Assembly (NCBI GenBank): GCA_001724265.1
Contig: MEDY01000042.1
Coordinates: 1-64,000 of the forward strand
From: Rhizaria sp. SCN 62-66
Lineage: Eukaryota > Rhizaria, unplaced
Reading direction: 5' to 3'
Length of the DNA stretch: 64,000 nt
A program made the translations under genes and the position numbers. Under the pieces are notes generated by a model. It was not told where the DNA came from, ran no database searches, and saw only the letters and a program-made list of their open reading frames with translations. The stretch's first letter is position 1. Each line of letters opens with the position of its first letter. Positions 36,201 through 48,793 of the stretch are shown piece after piece.

Positions 36201-39200
36201 GTGGGAGCTGCTGTCGCACGCGAGAGGGCCCGCGAGAGCGCAGATGCCGCTGTGGTGGCTGAAGCCGCTGCTGTGGCGATGCGTGAGAGCGATCCCATGG
36301 CTGTTTTAGGCCGTGGTATGGCTCTTATCGCGATCACAGCCGCTTTACCGCGTCTGCGTGCACGGGCGCAACAGCTTCACTCGAACGCAGAGTCCGTTGA
36401 GAAGAACTCAGGCGAGAGTGTGACTGCAAGCAACTCTACCCCGAGCACGGGAGTCGTTCCGGAGGCGAAGCACCGTGACGCGAGCGTCAGCGCAGCTGAA
36501 ACCGTAACGACAGACTCGAATGCCGCACTTAGTGTGGAACAAGCCCGTGCAATGTTTTCTGCAGTGCTCCATCGTATGGTATCCCCGTCCCCGCCAATGT
36601 CATTGCCATTTGCACCGGCGACAGCAACTCAGCTTACGACCAGTGCGAAGGTTGGCGTGGCGACCTGGGCAGCAGCGGCACGCTTCCTACCTCTGGGCCC
36701 TCTCTCCCTCCACCGGCCGCCAGTATCTCCATTGCTTGCTGCTGATGCGTTGTTGCGGCGTTCTCGCGCAATCGCGATGCTGGGCCCCGGTACTGTTGTG
36801 CGGGGCATTGTAGTCGCGATCGAGCCCATCAAGGAAGTCAAGCCGCGTGCGAGCAAAGACACTGCTGCCACAACTGCGGCAACGACGGAAGTGAAGAGCG
36901 CCACATCAACTGATGTCAAGGCTGCATCTGACGCCGCCAAAGACGCTGCCGCCGCCGCCGCTGCCGCTGCTGCAGCTGCTGCTGCGGCGCCCGCGACGAA
37001 GGGGAAGAGCAAGGCAAATACTGCGGCGGCCCGCAAGCGCGCTGCTGCAGCAGAGGCCGCCGCGGCCGCCGCTGCCACGGCCGCCGCCGCTGCCGCCACT
37101 ACGGCTGCAGCCGCCGCCCCCGCAGCGACGGAGCCAGCCGCTGCCCCGCGCCCCGCGCCGCGATGCCGAGTGCGGCTGCTGCTGGTGAAGGCGTACCCCA
37201 CGCCCGCTGCGCTGCACGCGATGGGTCCTCTGGCCGCCGCGGCCGCCGACGCCGCGTCAGCGCCGGTGCCCGGACTGGAGCAGTGGGCACTGGCGTCGAC
37301 ACCCTTTGCATCAGGCACGATTCGCGCTCCGTTTGGCCCCATGTACCCCATGCACCCGATTCCGACCACTTCGCAGCCGCAGGACGCCATGGCGCGCGGC
37401 GGCGCGAGCGCGGAGGACTGCCCGCCCGCGCTCACTGCTTCCAGCGCGAGTGCGGCGGCGAGCGCCGCCACTGTCGCGCCGCCCCGGCGCGCGGGCTGGC
37501 CGACCGCGGCGGGCGCGGCGGCCGCGGCTTGCGCGCTGCAGAGGCTGGCCATGGGCTCGGCGGCCGCGGCGACAGCGGCGCTCAACGACTACACACCCAA
37601 ACACGCGCTCTCGGCTGCGGCCACGGCGGCGGCGTTTGCGGCATCGCGGGCGGCGACAGCGGCAGCTCGCGCTGCTGCAGCCGCGGACTGCCAGCTTTGG
37701 GGCATTGCTTTGCGAGACACGCGCAAACTAGCATCTTCTGTGAGTAAAATCGAGATTGCAGCAGCCCCTGCAGCGACTGCGCGGGCCGTCACTGCAACAT
37801 TGCCAGTGTGGTCTGTGTCTGTCGCAGCACAAGGTGGCCTTTGCGAACTCCTTGATGCTGAGACTTCATTACTGCCGCGAGATCCTCTGTACTTGCCGAT
37901 GCCTGCGCTTCCAGAGAGCTTGACGACTGACGCTGTGGCTCCTGCTGAGTTCTTACCCACTGAGTTGTTACCACAATCATCCGTGTCTAGTCGAGGCGCA
38001 GCAACGCTGCTTGTGCTTCCATGCTCACTTCCTCGTTTCACACTCGCAGACCCCACCGTGACCGTGCTTCCACCGCCACTATCAACATTCTCGTCACCGC
38101 GCGCCCTTGCGCTGCACGCCGCGCGCCCCGCCGTGTTTTGGCGCGCTGGCTGGTGGTTTGTTGAACGCGGTGCGCGCGCACATACCAGCGCACTCTCCGG
38201 TAGCGCGCTTTACAGCAGCGACGCTGCTTCAAGTGCGTCCCCATTTTGCGCCGAAACAGAACTTGCAGCGATGCTCGATGCAGCCGCGGCACCCACAACC
38301 GATGACCTTGCTTACTGGGGTGTGTTTCCGCTCTCTTCAGGACATGCAGCTGCAGCGGTCAATTCTCTCACAAGTCTCTCTCCCTCTGCTTCAGGCTTAC
38401 ACAATACTGGACAAGCACCAGCGAATGCCAGCAGCGACACTGGTAGGTTGAAGCGTGAGTTCGGCCGCCCTCCTGGTCACGCTTGGCGCGATGTCCCGGG
38501 CCTGACTGCAGGCGCAGGTGCCGCCGCGAGCGCTGCCGCTGCGGCCGCGTGGTGCGCCGCGTTCGACGGCGTCCACGAGCTGGGAATTGAAGTCACCTTC
38601 GACATCACGGCTGCACCGGAGCCTGTGGCACCGGTATCGCTTGCAGTTGACGCCGCAGGCGAGAACGACACCAACGCTGGCGGAGTTAAGTCACCCCGTG
38701 GTGGAAGGCGCGCGGGATCGCCGGCCAAGCGCCAGGCGTCGCCCGCTTCGGCCTCTGCGACTGCGACGCCGCAGGCAACACCCACTGGGGGCGTGGCTGG
38801 CGGCAGGAAGAAGCGTGCGAACAACTCAGCGGCCGTCGCTAACGCGGCTGTTTCTGCGGCCGCTGCCGTCGCTGACACTGAAGCCGCTGACGGCACGATA
38901 CCTGTTGACAATGCACCGGATCCAAGCGATGATGCGTGCGCTGCGCCTCTGTGGGACAGCACCGCCGTATCACAGCCCTTGCGTGTGCGCATGCCCAGTG
39001 GTGGAGTGTTGACTGTGGGGTGCCAGGCTAAGGCGCTCGTTGTCGCCACTGATACGCTCACTGGTATTGTCGCCGCCACCGTGGCCAGCGAAAGCCTGGT
39101 TTGGCTCGGAGCCCGCCACAAGCTTGGGCAATACCCCCAAGCGCGCCTTGCTTCGTTAACAGCGCAGCGCGGCGCGGCGAGTACGATGGGTGACAAAGAC

Positions 39201-42200
39201 CCCAGCGAGAACGCTTCTCTTGCGCCAGCGCCTGTGCCTGTGGTCGTGGTAACGCCTGCTCGTGGCTGCGGACAGCAGGAACAGCCCACGACTGCGGAGT
39301 ATCCCGCCCCGGCATCCCCGCCCGCTTTGGCCACAGATTCGCCTTCGTCGCCGCCACAGGTGCCGCAGTGGCTGCCTCGCTGGGCCGCAGCGCGCTACAC
39401 GGCAGTGTTTGCTCTGTGCCGCGCCGTTGTTGACGCGGAGGTTCGCGCACTTCTGCGTTCCGGCACGCTGACTGAGACGACGTTTCTTTGCTGTGGTGGG
39501 GACTGCTGCCAGCGGCATGAGAACGAGGTTCTCGCCGCGATCGCCAATGAAAACGCGCTTTCATCATCAAACAAGCAGCTTCCACAGTCTTTGCTCCCCG
39601 GCTTTGCCCCGGCTGCCGCTCTGAACGCGGCCACGAGCGCCGCAGTCGTCACTGACGCCGCTGGCAGGCCTGCGCTCTCGTCATTGCCAGTTCTCCCGCG
39701 CGCCCACGCGTTTCCCCCACCCCCCGTCCAGTCTCCTCCGCCGTTAGACTCCACTGAGGCCCAGACCGCGCTGGCCGCGCTGCTGCCCGATAGCCGCGCT
39801 GCGCTGCGGCTATCGAAGCTTTGGAAGCTGCTCGCTCCGACTCATGCTCCTGCTCCTGCTGTAGTGTCTGCCGCACCTGCTTCATCGAGTGCCGCGGAGG
39901 CACTGAACGCACAAGCAAAGCCTCCCGCAGATACGCCGCTTGCGCGCGTGCTGCCGACTGCGACTGTCACTCCGAACGCAAACGCCTGCACAGTGTCGGC
40001 GTGTACCGGTGGCTGCGGTGGCTGCACAGGTCATGTTGCAGTTCCACAGTCAATCTTGACTAAGATGCGCGCTGCGGCTGCGAATGTGGTTGCACTGGAG
40101 CTGGCTGCGGTTGTTCAATACTCACATCTTTCCACGGTTTCAACAACAGTTACGACGGGACTGCTTGCGTCCGCCGTCACGCTTGCCCTTTCCGCACCTG
40201 CAACTGCACTTGCAACAGCAACTTGCGCCGAGACACGTAACCACGCGAGTGTAGGAACCACGAACGAACACGCGAGTGCGAGTGCTAATGCTACTGCGAG
40301 CGCAATGACTGTGAGGAGTGCTTCGACACAAATTGTGCCAGCATTGTGCACAGCACCACGCGTGTCGCTGCATGTTGGTGCCGGACTGGCGCTGCCGGTG
40401 GCCGCATGCACGGGCGAGCTCTACAACGTCACGTCGCTTGCAGGGGCTGCACTTGGGTTTGAACCCCCACGCACTCTGCAGCAACAACAACAGCAGCATC
40501 AGTTGCTACAGGCGCACGCGTTCCACAGCTCGCGAATGCCAGTCGGCAGCGTGACCGCAACGTCGCCGTTCTACAGCGGTCCATCAATGCGTACTTCGAC
40601 CGCAGCCGCTGAGGTTGCGCAGTCCCCACATGGCCCCGTCGCGAATCGCGGTTACGGCGCGAGCGCCGCCGCCCAGAGCTCGATGTCGTTGTCGATGATC
40701 GGCACTGTTCCCGTCACCGCTGCGACGGCTGCGTCGCCGTTTTACCTCCCCCCCGCGCCGTACCCGACCGTTGGCAACACGAACAACGGCCCTAACGCAG
40801 GTGGCGCTGGCAGTAGCAGCTCGTGGCGCGGACCGGGCGGCACGCCTGCTGCCACGATGCGCTCGACTATCCCAATGCCGTCCCCACACTCGCAAATGAC
40901 AACGCTGCTAACGGGAGGTGTGCCAACGATGCCGCTGGTCCCGGCCGCGCGCGTGAGTCTTGCATTGCCACCCGCTGCGCTGTTAGCGCGCGTGCGCGCG
41001 AGCGTGTTTTTCCGGAATCTCGACGGCGTTGCACTTCTCACCGAGGCTGCAGGCGCCACGCCGTACGCATCGCTGTTAGACGCGCCGTTCTTGTTTTTTG
41101 GCCCGCAAGAGTCGTTTAACGCCTTGCGCACCGCGCAGTTTTCGTCGTGGGCTTTGGTGTCGTTCTTCAAGGGACTGACGAACATCGCACTTGCTGTGGC
41201 ACAGCTTGTCAACACAGCAAGCACCGCTGGTAACGAGGCTGTGACTGTAAACACTGTGACTTCAGCCGTCACCTCGTTCAATCACGCACGCGAGTCCGAG
41301 CCGGAATTCTTGGCAGCAAAGCTGGGCCAACTCGCGGCAACAGTGCTACCTGCTGTGCACCTGTTTGCTGCCGCGCCCGCCGGTGGCATTCAGGCCACCG
41401 ACAACGCAGCCGCTTCCACTGCCAATTCTGCGAACCGCGATGGCGGCGACGTCGCTGCGCCCGTGACAGCAGCTACCGAGCCGCCAGCGTCAGGTGCTGT
41501 TGCAGCGACTGCTGCAGCGACAAAAGCACTCAACCAGATGTTCGACCACTTTGCGTCTGCACTTGCGCCATCAGCGACGCCTGTGCTGCCCCCGGCACAG
41601 GTCCGCCGCGCACAACGCTGGCTTTCACTTGCACGCCGGCTTTTGCGCATTGCACCGTGCGCATCCGAGCCCGCTTCGCTTTACGCGACAGAGATGAACG
41701 ACGAGGTGATCAGTGCTGAAGCAGATGCGTGCGCTGTCGTTGCCGCTCTTGTGCCGGATCTAGCCCAATGTGCTGCGACGTCTTCGACCGCGGCGGCGTG
41801 TCCCGCTCCATCCACCGTTGTGCCGACTCTGGCACCACTGCCACTGCCGCTGCAGTCAAGCGTGCTCCACGGATTGCTTCCCCCACTCACGTCATCGACG
41901 GCCACGCTTCCGTCACTTGCGCCTCTCGCGTCCATTCCGTTGCCAGGATCAGCCCCTGTCTCTATCACGACACAGGCGTCTGCGACTGTTACAGCGCATG
42001 CCGAGCAGCGCGCACGCTTGGCGACACACTCAAGGCTGGCTGTCGGCGCAACTCCGACCACAGGCCCTATTGCGACGCGAATGCAGCGCTTATCATCATT
42101 GACGCGGTCAATTCAAATGGAAGACCGTCTCATCACTGCGGCGCGTGCGAGTTCAGGCTCAGGGCTTCCGCCCGCAGCTGCCAGCTCTACTAACGCACCT

Positions 42201-45200
42201 GCGGGCGCAGGGACCGCAGTCGCAGGGTCGCACGCGTCCACGTCCGCTGCTGGCAAGGCGGCTGCTGCCCGAGCGGACGGCTCAGCTCCGGCGGGCCGCA
42301 GCGGGGCGACTGCGACTCTCGCCGCAACCACTTCAGGCGCCCGTGCTGCTGCCGCCTCCGCCGCCGCCGCTGCTGGTTCTGTGGGAGCGGATGGCGTCAA
42401 GCTGCAGTCTCGTGACGGCGCTGGCGCGGTGTCAAGCGGAGGCTTCCATCCTCCCCCGCTGCGGACCTCTGCCGCCGCTGCAGCAGCCGCTGCAGCGCCA
42501 GGCACTAGCGCGCAGGGCCTTGGCCCGTGGCCGCACGCGAACGGCGCCGCTGGAGCCCCACTCTCAACTGGCGCGGCCGCAGCGAACGCGCTGAGCTTTG
42601 CGGCCGCGCACGCGCGTACGACACAGGTCGCCGGCGCGGGCGCACGTGGCGTGAGTGCAGGCGGCACTCTTAGCGCGGCTAATGACAGCTTGACGCGTGG
42701 GTTTGGCGCGATTGACAGTGACTTGCACCGATGGCTGAACCCTTCTCCGATCCCCGCAGTGACTTTGGCGACGCTGCTGCCCGACCCGACGCTCGCGCCA
42801 CCGGGCGCCGTCCACGGGGGCCGTTCGTTACTGCCGCAGTCAAGCTCATTCGTGCAAATCCCAGGTGCGCACGCACAAACTGCAGCAGGAATGCAGCAAC
42901 AGCTGCCTCACCAGCAGACATTTCTCGGCTACCAGCAGCAAACTGTTCCCGTCGCGACGACAACGACAGCTGGATTTTTCGGTCCTGCAGTCGCTGTGCC
43001 GACCGAGCCCAAGTCGCCGTTGCTCCGGCTGCTGTCGCCGCGTCTCCCGGGACATGAGTCGCCCACGTCGCTGCCGCCGCTGGACTCGCCGCGCCGCAAC
43101 CGCGGGCGCGACAACGGCGACGACAACGGCGACGACGGGCTGTTGCCGATGGATGACGCGCCTGGAGCGTTCTCGCCGCTGATCGGACCGCAGCTCGCCG
43201 GAGCCAATGCGAGTCCGATCGCGCCCGGTAGCAGCGGCGGCGCGGGCGGGCCGGCGCGCACTGTGGCCGTGCCGCCCCCGCTGGAGCTGCCCACGCTGTC
43301 GCAACGCAGAGCCACCGCAGGTCCCGGCTTCTCTGCGGCGGCGGCATCGGGCCCTGCGCGGGCGGGCGAGTCAGCTGCAGAGCGTGCGAGCGCGACTGCG
43401 TTCGACGGTGTTGATCGTCAGGTGCAGGCGGGTGGATTGGCTCTCATGCGGAACGCAGCTGAATCAGCCGCTGCAGCTACGGCTTATGCGACTAGCTCGC
43501 GTGGGCTCAAACGTGGTCTAGACCAGCAAAATGCAACATCTGTGGTTGCTAATAGTAGCATTGAGACATCCGAGCACATTCAACAGCACCAAAAACGTCC
43601 GCGTGCTGCCAACGAAGTTTCCCCGACTGGCGGCGTTCCATTTGAACTTCCCGCGATTGTAGTTAATACCACCGCTGATGCGGCATCTGTTGCCGTGACT
43701 GAAGATACTGGTCCCCGCGCTGTGCGGTTTGCGGACACCGTTGTGACTGTGGCCCCTCGGCCGCGCTACCCCGATCTTGACTCGCCGCTTCCCGTGCGCG
43801 ACACACAGGGTGACGCGGCCACGGTTTCACGCTCTGAACCCGCTGCATCACCAACCCCTGTGGCCGCGCTTGCGTTTTCTGACAGCACCCGTGACGACGG
43901 GTTCGCCATTCGAGAGGCTCCTACCGGAGCATGTCACAGTCGGTCACACAGCCGTACTTCTATCATCGGCTTTGCCTGCAACGACAGTGTTGCTGCGGGC
44001 GATACACGAGAGCAGGCTCCTGTGTCTCATGAGCAGACTGCTGCGATCCGCCTTTCTGCAGCTACGACTGGTTCAGATAACACGGCTGGGAGTCCGGCTG
44101 CGGGCAACGGTGTTAATACGCTTACGACGCGCACTGTGGACGACACGTTTATCCCGCTCATCGGTCCGCGTCGCACAGCGTCCATGGTATCTGTTCCTGT
44201 CTCCGGTGCCGATAAGGGCGGTGCATGCGGTGGCACTAGCGGTGTCCATGATGACGACGACGACGATGATGACGATGACGATGACGCAAACACTGCTGCG
44301 GCGTTGCCACCGCGAAGCCCGCGCGTTGTTCGTGAAAGAGGCGTTTTGGCGTCAGCTTCAAGAACATCGGCTCTTGATTTAGATGCAGTGTCAGCGTTGA
44401 TGCCACGCCCTGTCTCTGCAGCACTGCTTGCTGCCACACAGAGTGACCACCACCTCTCACACTCACAAGGAGAGAGTTGTGACAATGATGACGACGGTGC
44501 AAGCATGCGGTTTCCTCCATCACAGGGGGTGTCGCGCGCACAATCACGTGCATCTTCGCGCCACGGCACGCATGCGAATGTCGGAAATGAAGATGAGACG
44601 GGGTATGACGGAGATTCGGTGACAGCTGTTGCCCTTGACATTGATTCAGCGCAAAAACGAGCAGCAACGCGTGCGGCGCGTGGATCGCACGCGCCGAGCA
44701 ACATATCGCGACTTAGCTTTGATACTGGCGCCGCGATCTTGGCTTCTGAGTGCTCTCAGTCTCCTGATGGGCGCTCGAGGCAGCAGTTACCTGTACACTC
44801 TCTTCCGATCCCCCATGTGTTGCCGGCTTCACAGGCTCAATCACGCGCGCAGTCGCGTGTTCAGTCGCGGGCAGAGTCACCAGCTGCGCGCACAGTGACG
44901 ATCGCGAGTGGTGCAGCTGTCCCCGCTGCAGTGTCAATGTCTGGTGGTGTTGTGCGCGCGTCTCCGCCCGCATCTCAGCCGCTCTCGCGCTCTCATTCGC
45001 GGACTCACTCGCGCTCGCAGTCCGCAGTGTGGTCGATTGCGGCGGCGCTCGACGTTAACGACGATGACGATGATACCAAGAGCAGCGTCGGGAACAAAAG
45101 GGTTCAGCGGCCCATGCGCGACAGCGATGACGGCATTAAACTGGAGTACTCGCGCAACACCAACACTGATTGTGTCGCTGCCGCTACCACTGATGCAATC

Positions 45201-48200
45201 GTCCCAATGGGAGATAGTCACACAGACTTAGACGGAGCATGCAGGAGTGGCGATGCCCCCCGCATTGTTCATGCTCATGCTGCCGTGCCATCGGCAAAAC
45301 TTGAGGGCACGTCCAATTCAGCTGGTGCTGCTGCTCAAACGTCGACTATCCCTGCAACGGCGTCCGCCTCTGAAGCAGCAGATGTGGTCGATGAGAGGGC
45401 CTTTGAAGGCGACCCAGCTCTTGATGCCACTGCGAGCGCGACTGACGCTGCTGCTGCAGCTGCCACCGCTGCAGTTGCTGCTGCTGAAGCTGCTGCTGCC
45501 GCTGCTGACGCTGCGATCACCGAGAACAACCTCCTTTTCCCACTAGACCCAGTGTCACCGCAACTGTACTCCCCCATCGACGAGGGCGACGACGGGGATC
45601 TCGGCTTTGCCGCGCACCGCGCTAGGGACAGATCCGACGACTCTGGTGGCGGCAGCGGTAGCGGCGGCGACGGCAACGGCACTTTCGTGTTTCCCTACAA
45701 TTTGCACCACCACCACGGCAGCCAGCAACCGCAGCAGCACCAACCGATGTACGGCGGGATCCATGCGCTGCACTATGACAGCAGCGGCTCGCGAAGCGGA
45801 CTGGGCACGCGCAGCGGCAGCGGCGCTGGCGCCGGGCTAGGCGCGGTTCCAGGCACCTTAACGCACGCTGCTTTGCACGCCAAAAGCGGCGGTCGTGATG
45901 AGAGCGGCAGCGGCCGGGACTCGATTCCGCTTCCCCGTGCTGACTCTGCCACAGGTACTGCTGTGACACATCGCACTCTGCTCCCTTCTTCCGCTGCTGC
46001 TGCCGCCGTGGCAGCAGGTGTGGCTGCAACTGCGGTCGGCGGGGGCCCGTCTGTCACCGGTACGGCGGGTGACAGCGCGACAGCTGCCGCGGCCGCCGCG
46101 GAGGCACAGGCGCAGCAGCAGCGTCGCGCCGCCGCGGTCGCCCGTCGCCAGGCGAGTTCGCGCTCTCCGTGCGTGCTGTTTGACAGCGCGGACGTCGCGG
46201 CAATGCACGCCGACCGCGCGGCGCTGTACGCAGACCGCGCCGGCGCCACTGCGCAATTCCTTCGCGGCCCCGCAGTCGAGCGGCTGAGCGACGGTCAAAC
46301 CGCCACGGAGACTGGAAGCAGCGGTGCCGCGCAGGGCGGCGCTGCAGCTGCAGATGGCTCTGGTGGTGGTGTGGCGCGCCAAGGTCGCTACGGACCGTAC
46401 TCGCTTGCGAGCGCGTTGCCCGACTTGTCGCTGATGGGCGCGAGCGACGTGACGCGCACACTGGAGAGCATGCGTGTCGGCGTGCACCAACAACCGCATT
46501 TGCAATCTCACGTTCACCCACAATCTCAGACCAGTCAACTTGTTGCACCTTTGCCAGTGCCGCTGACAAGCTCTGCTGCAACTGCGTTATCGGCTCCGCT
46601 TCCGTTGCCGCTGCCGGTACCACTAACAGCCTCAACTTCTTCGCTTGCAGCGCAGTCACTGCCTGCCCCGTTACCAGTGCCGTTGATGGCCTCCATCCGC
46701 ACAGCAGCGGCGCCTCAACAACAGATGCATAAGCCGCAGCAAGAGCAGCAGCCTCCAGCGCAAGTCCCATTCACTTCTCTCGCACTGAACAACCGCTTCT
46801 CGTTCGAAAGCTCCGGTGACAGCGACGGTGCGCGGCTCACAGACGCATCTACTGCTGTTGCCGCGTTGGTCACCGAGGTCGGCTCAGAGAGGACAGCCGC
46901 TCCACCGGCTCTGTTGGCGATGACTGACACTGATGGCATCAATGCAGCGGCTAGAAGCAGTCCGGGTGCAGCAGCTGCTGCCATTATTGCTGCTGGAGAT
47001 CAAAACGTTAACATGCAGCACCAAAGCAATCGTCGCACGGTCGACGACGTCGGTGTTGCGAATGATGCGGACTCTGCTGCAGGCGACAACGATTCCCTTG
47101 CACCTCTCGGTTTCGACGGCAGCCGCGAGACGTCACACGGCGACGACGATGACGACGATGACAACGGCGGACACGGCTTTGCTGGTGATTTCGCGCAGCT
47201 TCGGTATGCGCAGAACCAGCCACATGGACAACATGGCTCCTTTGGCCTCCGCCGATCGTTCACAAACAGGCCTCCTGCCCCGCCAACGCTTGATTCGTCA
47301 CCGCCGCTGACCAACGCAGTCGCACCAGCGGTAGTGCCGCCGCCAGTGGGCGGAGCGGCGACTGACGTGACTCGTGCAAACGCCGCCGGTGAACACGGGT
47401 CGCAGACGGGTGTGAGTTCGCAGACTGCACCCCTTATTGCTTCGCACCTGGTGCGCCGCGGCACTGGCAACAGCACAGGTGCTTCTAACGCGAACAACGG
47501 CGGGCATAGCAAGGTCCCTCCAATCGTACCGACTTTTAGTCCTACTTTGCCCGGCCGCCGCATTGTTGCCGCCGTGTCCTCAGCGTCGCAGGCATCAATC
47601 CCAAGCGGTCCGCTTTCGCTGAGTACCAGCGCCCTTAATATGACTGTTTCCGCACGTGATATGAACCAATCTGCTGCCGAAACTGCTAATGCTAGCGGTG
47701 ACAGCAGCGGTAACGGCAGCACGCCTGTTGACGGTAATGGTGAGCTTCCTTGGCCACCGCTGTCGTTCGAATGGTCGCGCGAGGGCAGCGGAGACAGTAT
47801 GCGTGCAATGCCAGACTCTGAAGCACGCGCTCGGTTGTTACCACTGCTTGACCTGTCCGCAATGCCAGAGCCAGCGACTGTGGTGATGAGCAACGGGGAT
47901 ACAACCGCAAACAATGCGAACGACATTGCGACGGTAGGCCATGTTGCGGCGCTTGCAGACGGAGTTGGGACGACGCACACCGTTGCTAGCACTGCGCCGA
48001 CTGCGTCAAACACGACACTCACTGCCCCTGTTGGCGCTGGGACGTTGTCTGCGATGGTCGGAAGCGAGACACCGGCCGTGTCGACAGTATTGGCTCCGGG
48101 ACTGAGCGCCCTCATGTCGTTAATGCGCGACAGCACTGCGACTGCTCTGGCAACAAACAATAGCAACGCAAACCACACGGTCACACCGACCGTCAACACG

Positions 48201-48308
48201 AACACTGTGTCGACACAGGCGAGCAACACTGCGGGTGACGCTGCTGCCAGCGCTCATGCTGCCGTTGACGATCCTCATCCGACGTCATCTCAGGAGACCC
48301 ACAAGTAA
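33279..48308 (+). CDS. Giant hypothetical protein, 5,009 residues, one in-frame UAG
   Basis: It starts at ATG 33279 and ends TAA at 48306-48308. A single TAG at 35823 (residue 849) interrupts an otherwise open frame. The N-terminal 450 residues are Ser/Gly/Tyr/Gln-rich and prion-like. More structured stretches lie near 34640-34800 and 35826-36100, and at 38040-38300 (motif FWRAGWWFVERGA). Two cysteine clusters may bind metal: CCGGDCCQRH at residues 2071-2080, and a CxxxxCxxxCxxC group at about 2237-2249. Ala runs fill 36940-37130, an Asp12 run lies at 44250-44285, and Ser/Arg/Gln (QSR, HSR) repeats lie at 44520-45030. Three PLPVPL repeats lie near 46550-46690. The C-terminal third is mostly disordered. 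I recognise no known family; the mixture of disorder and QSR repeats would suit an RNA- or chromatin-associated scaffold, but that is a guess. Confidence 0.72.
35823..35825 (+). other. In-frame UAG codon (residue 849 of giant gene)
   Basis: TAG separates an 848-codon frame from 4,160 further open codons in exactly the same phase. The first ATG after it is at 36279, 151 coding-biased codons downstream, leaving no room for a promoter or untranslated leader. It is best read as sense. Confidence 0.8.
44250..44285 (+). repeat. Asp12 run (mixed GAC/GAT)
   Basis: Twelve consecutive Asp codons, GAT and GAC mixed, in the giant protein. Mixed codons suggest selection on the peptide or an old expansion rather than fresh slippage. 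Confidence 0.9.
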
Positions 48309-48793
48309 TGAGCAATCTCATTCCACGAACCACGCACAGACATACTCAATTCGATCCTTTTTATTTAGTCGTCTTAAGCAATACATACTCGATATTTATC
48401 TTTTCAATGAAGATATGACAATGCCGTGAATTAAATCCGTATTAGCTGTATTTGTTCGAGTACAAAACAATACGAAGGTATACAATCACATGAGTAACAA
48501 TAAACTAGCAGAGCTTCGATCGAGTCACACTAGACTATGTGTTGTCGTGCAAGTGTCTTGAAAGGACTAAAATAGGTAGTTAAGTAACTTCCGGCAGTAT
48601 GACGCTAATGATTACTTATAGAAACAAACTCACGACTCACAGCGAACGACACGGCCATCAAACAAACATATCAAGAAAACAACAACAAATGAAATGGAGA
48701 GACTCTCGTTTAAAGAGCAACCACAGAGAGACAGCAAAACACACAACACTAAGAGCTGCGTTGCAAAGTCAAGAGAACGAGTAAGCAGCGCGC
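48309..48793. other. Convergent intergenic region
   Basis: AT-rich spacer between two 3' ends (giant gene on plus, PCNA on minus). It presumably contains both polyadenylation regions. No gene is seen. Confidence 0.5.

Noticed and set aside
47000-48229. 409-codon minus-strand open frame
   Set aside because: It is the mirror of a GC-rich, stop-poor plus-strand gene; composition is that of an antisense shadow. The same holds for 25874-27046 and 36629-37585.
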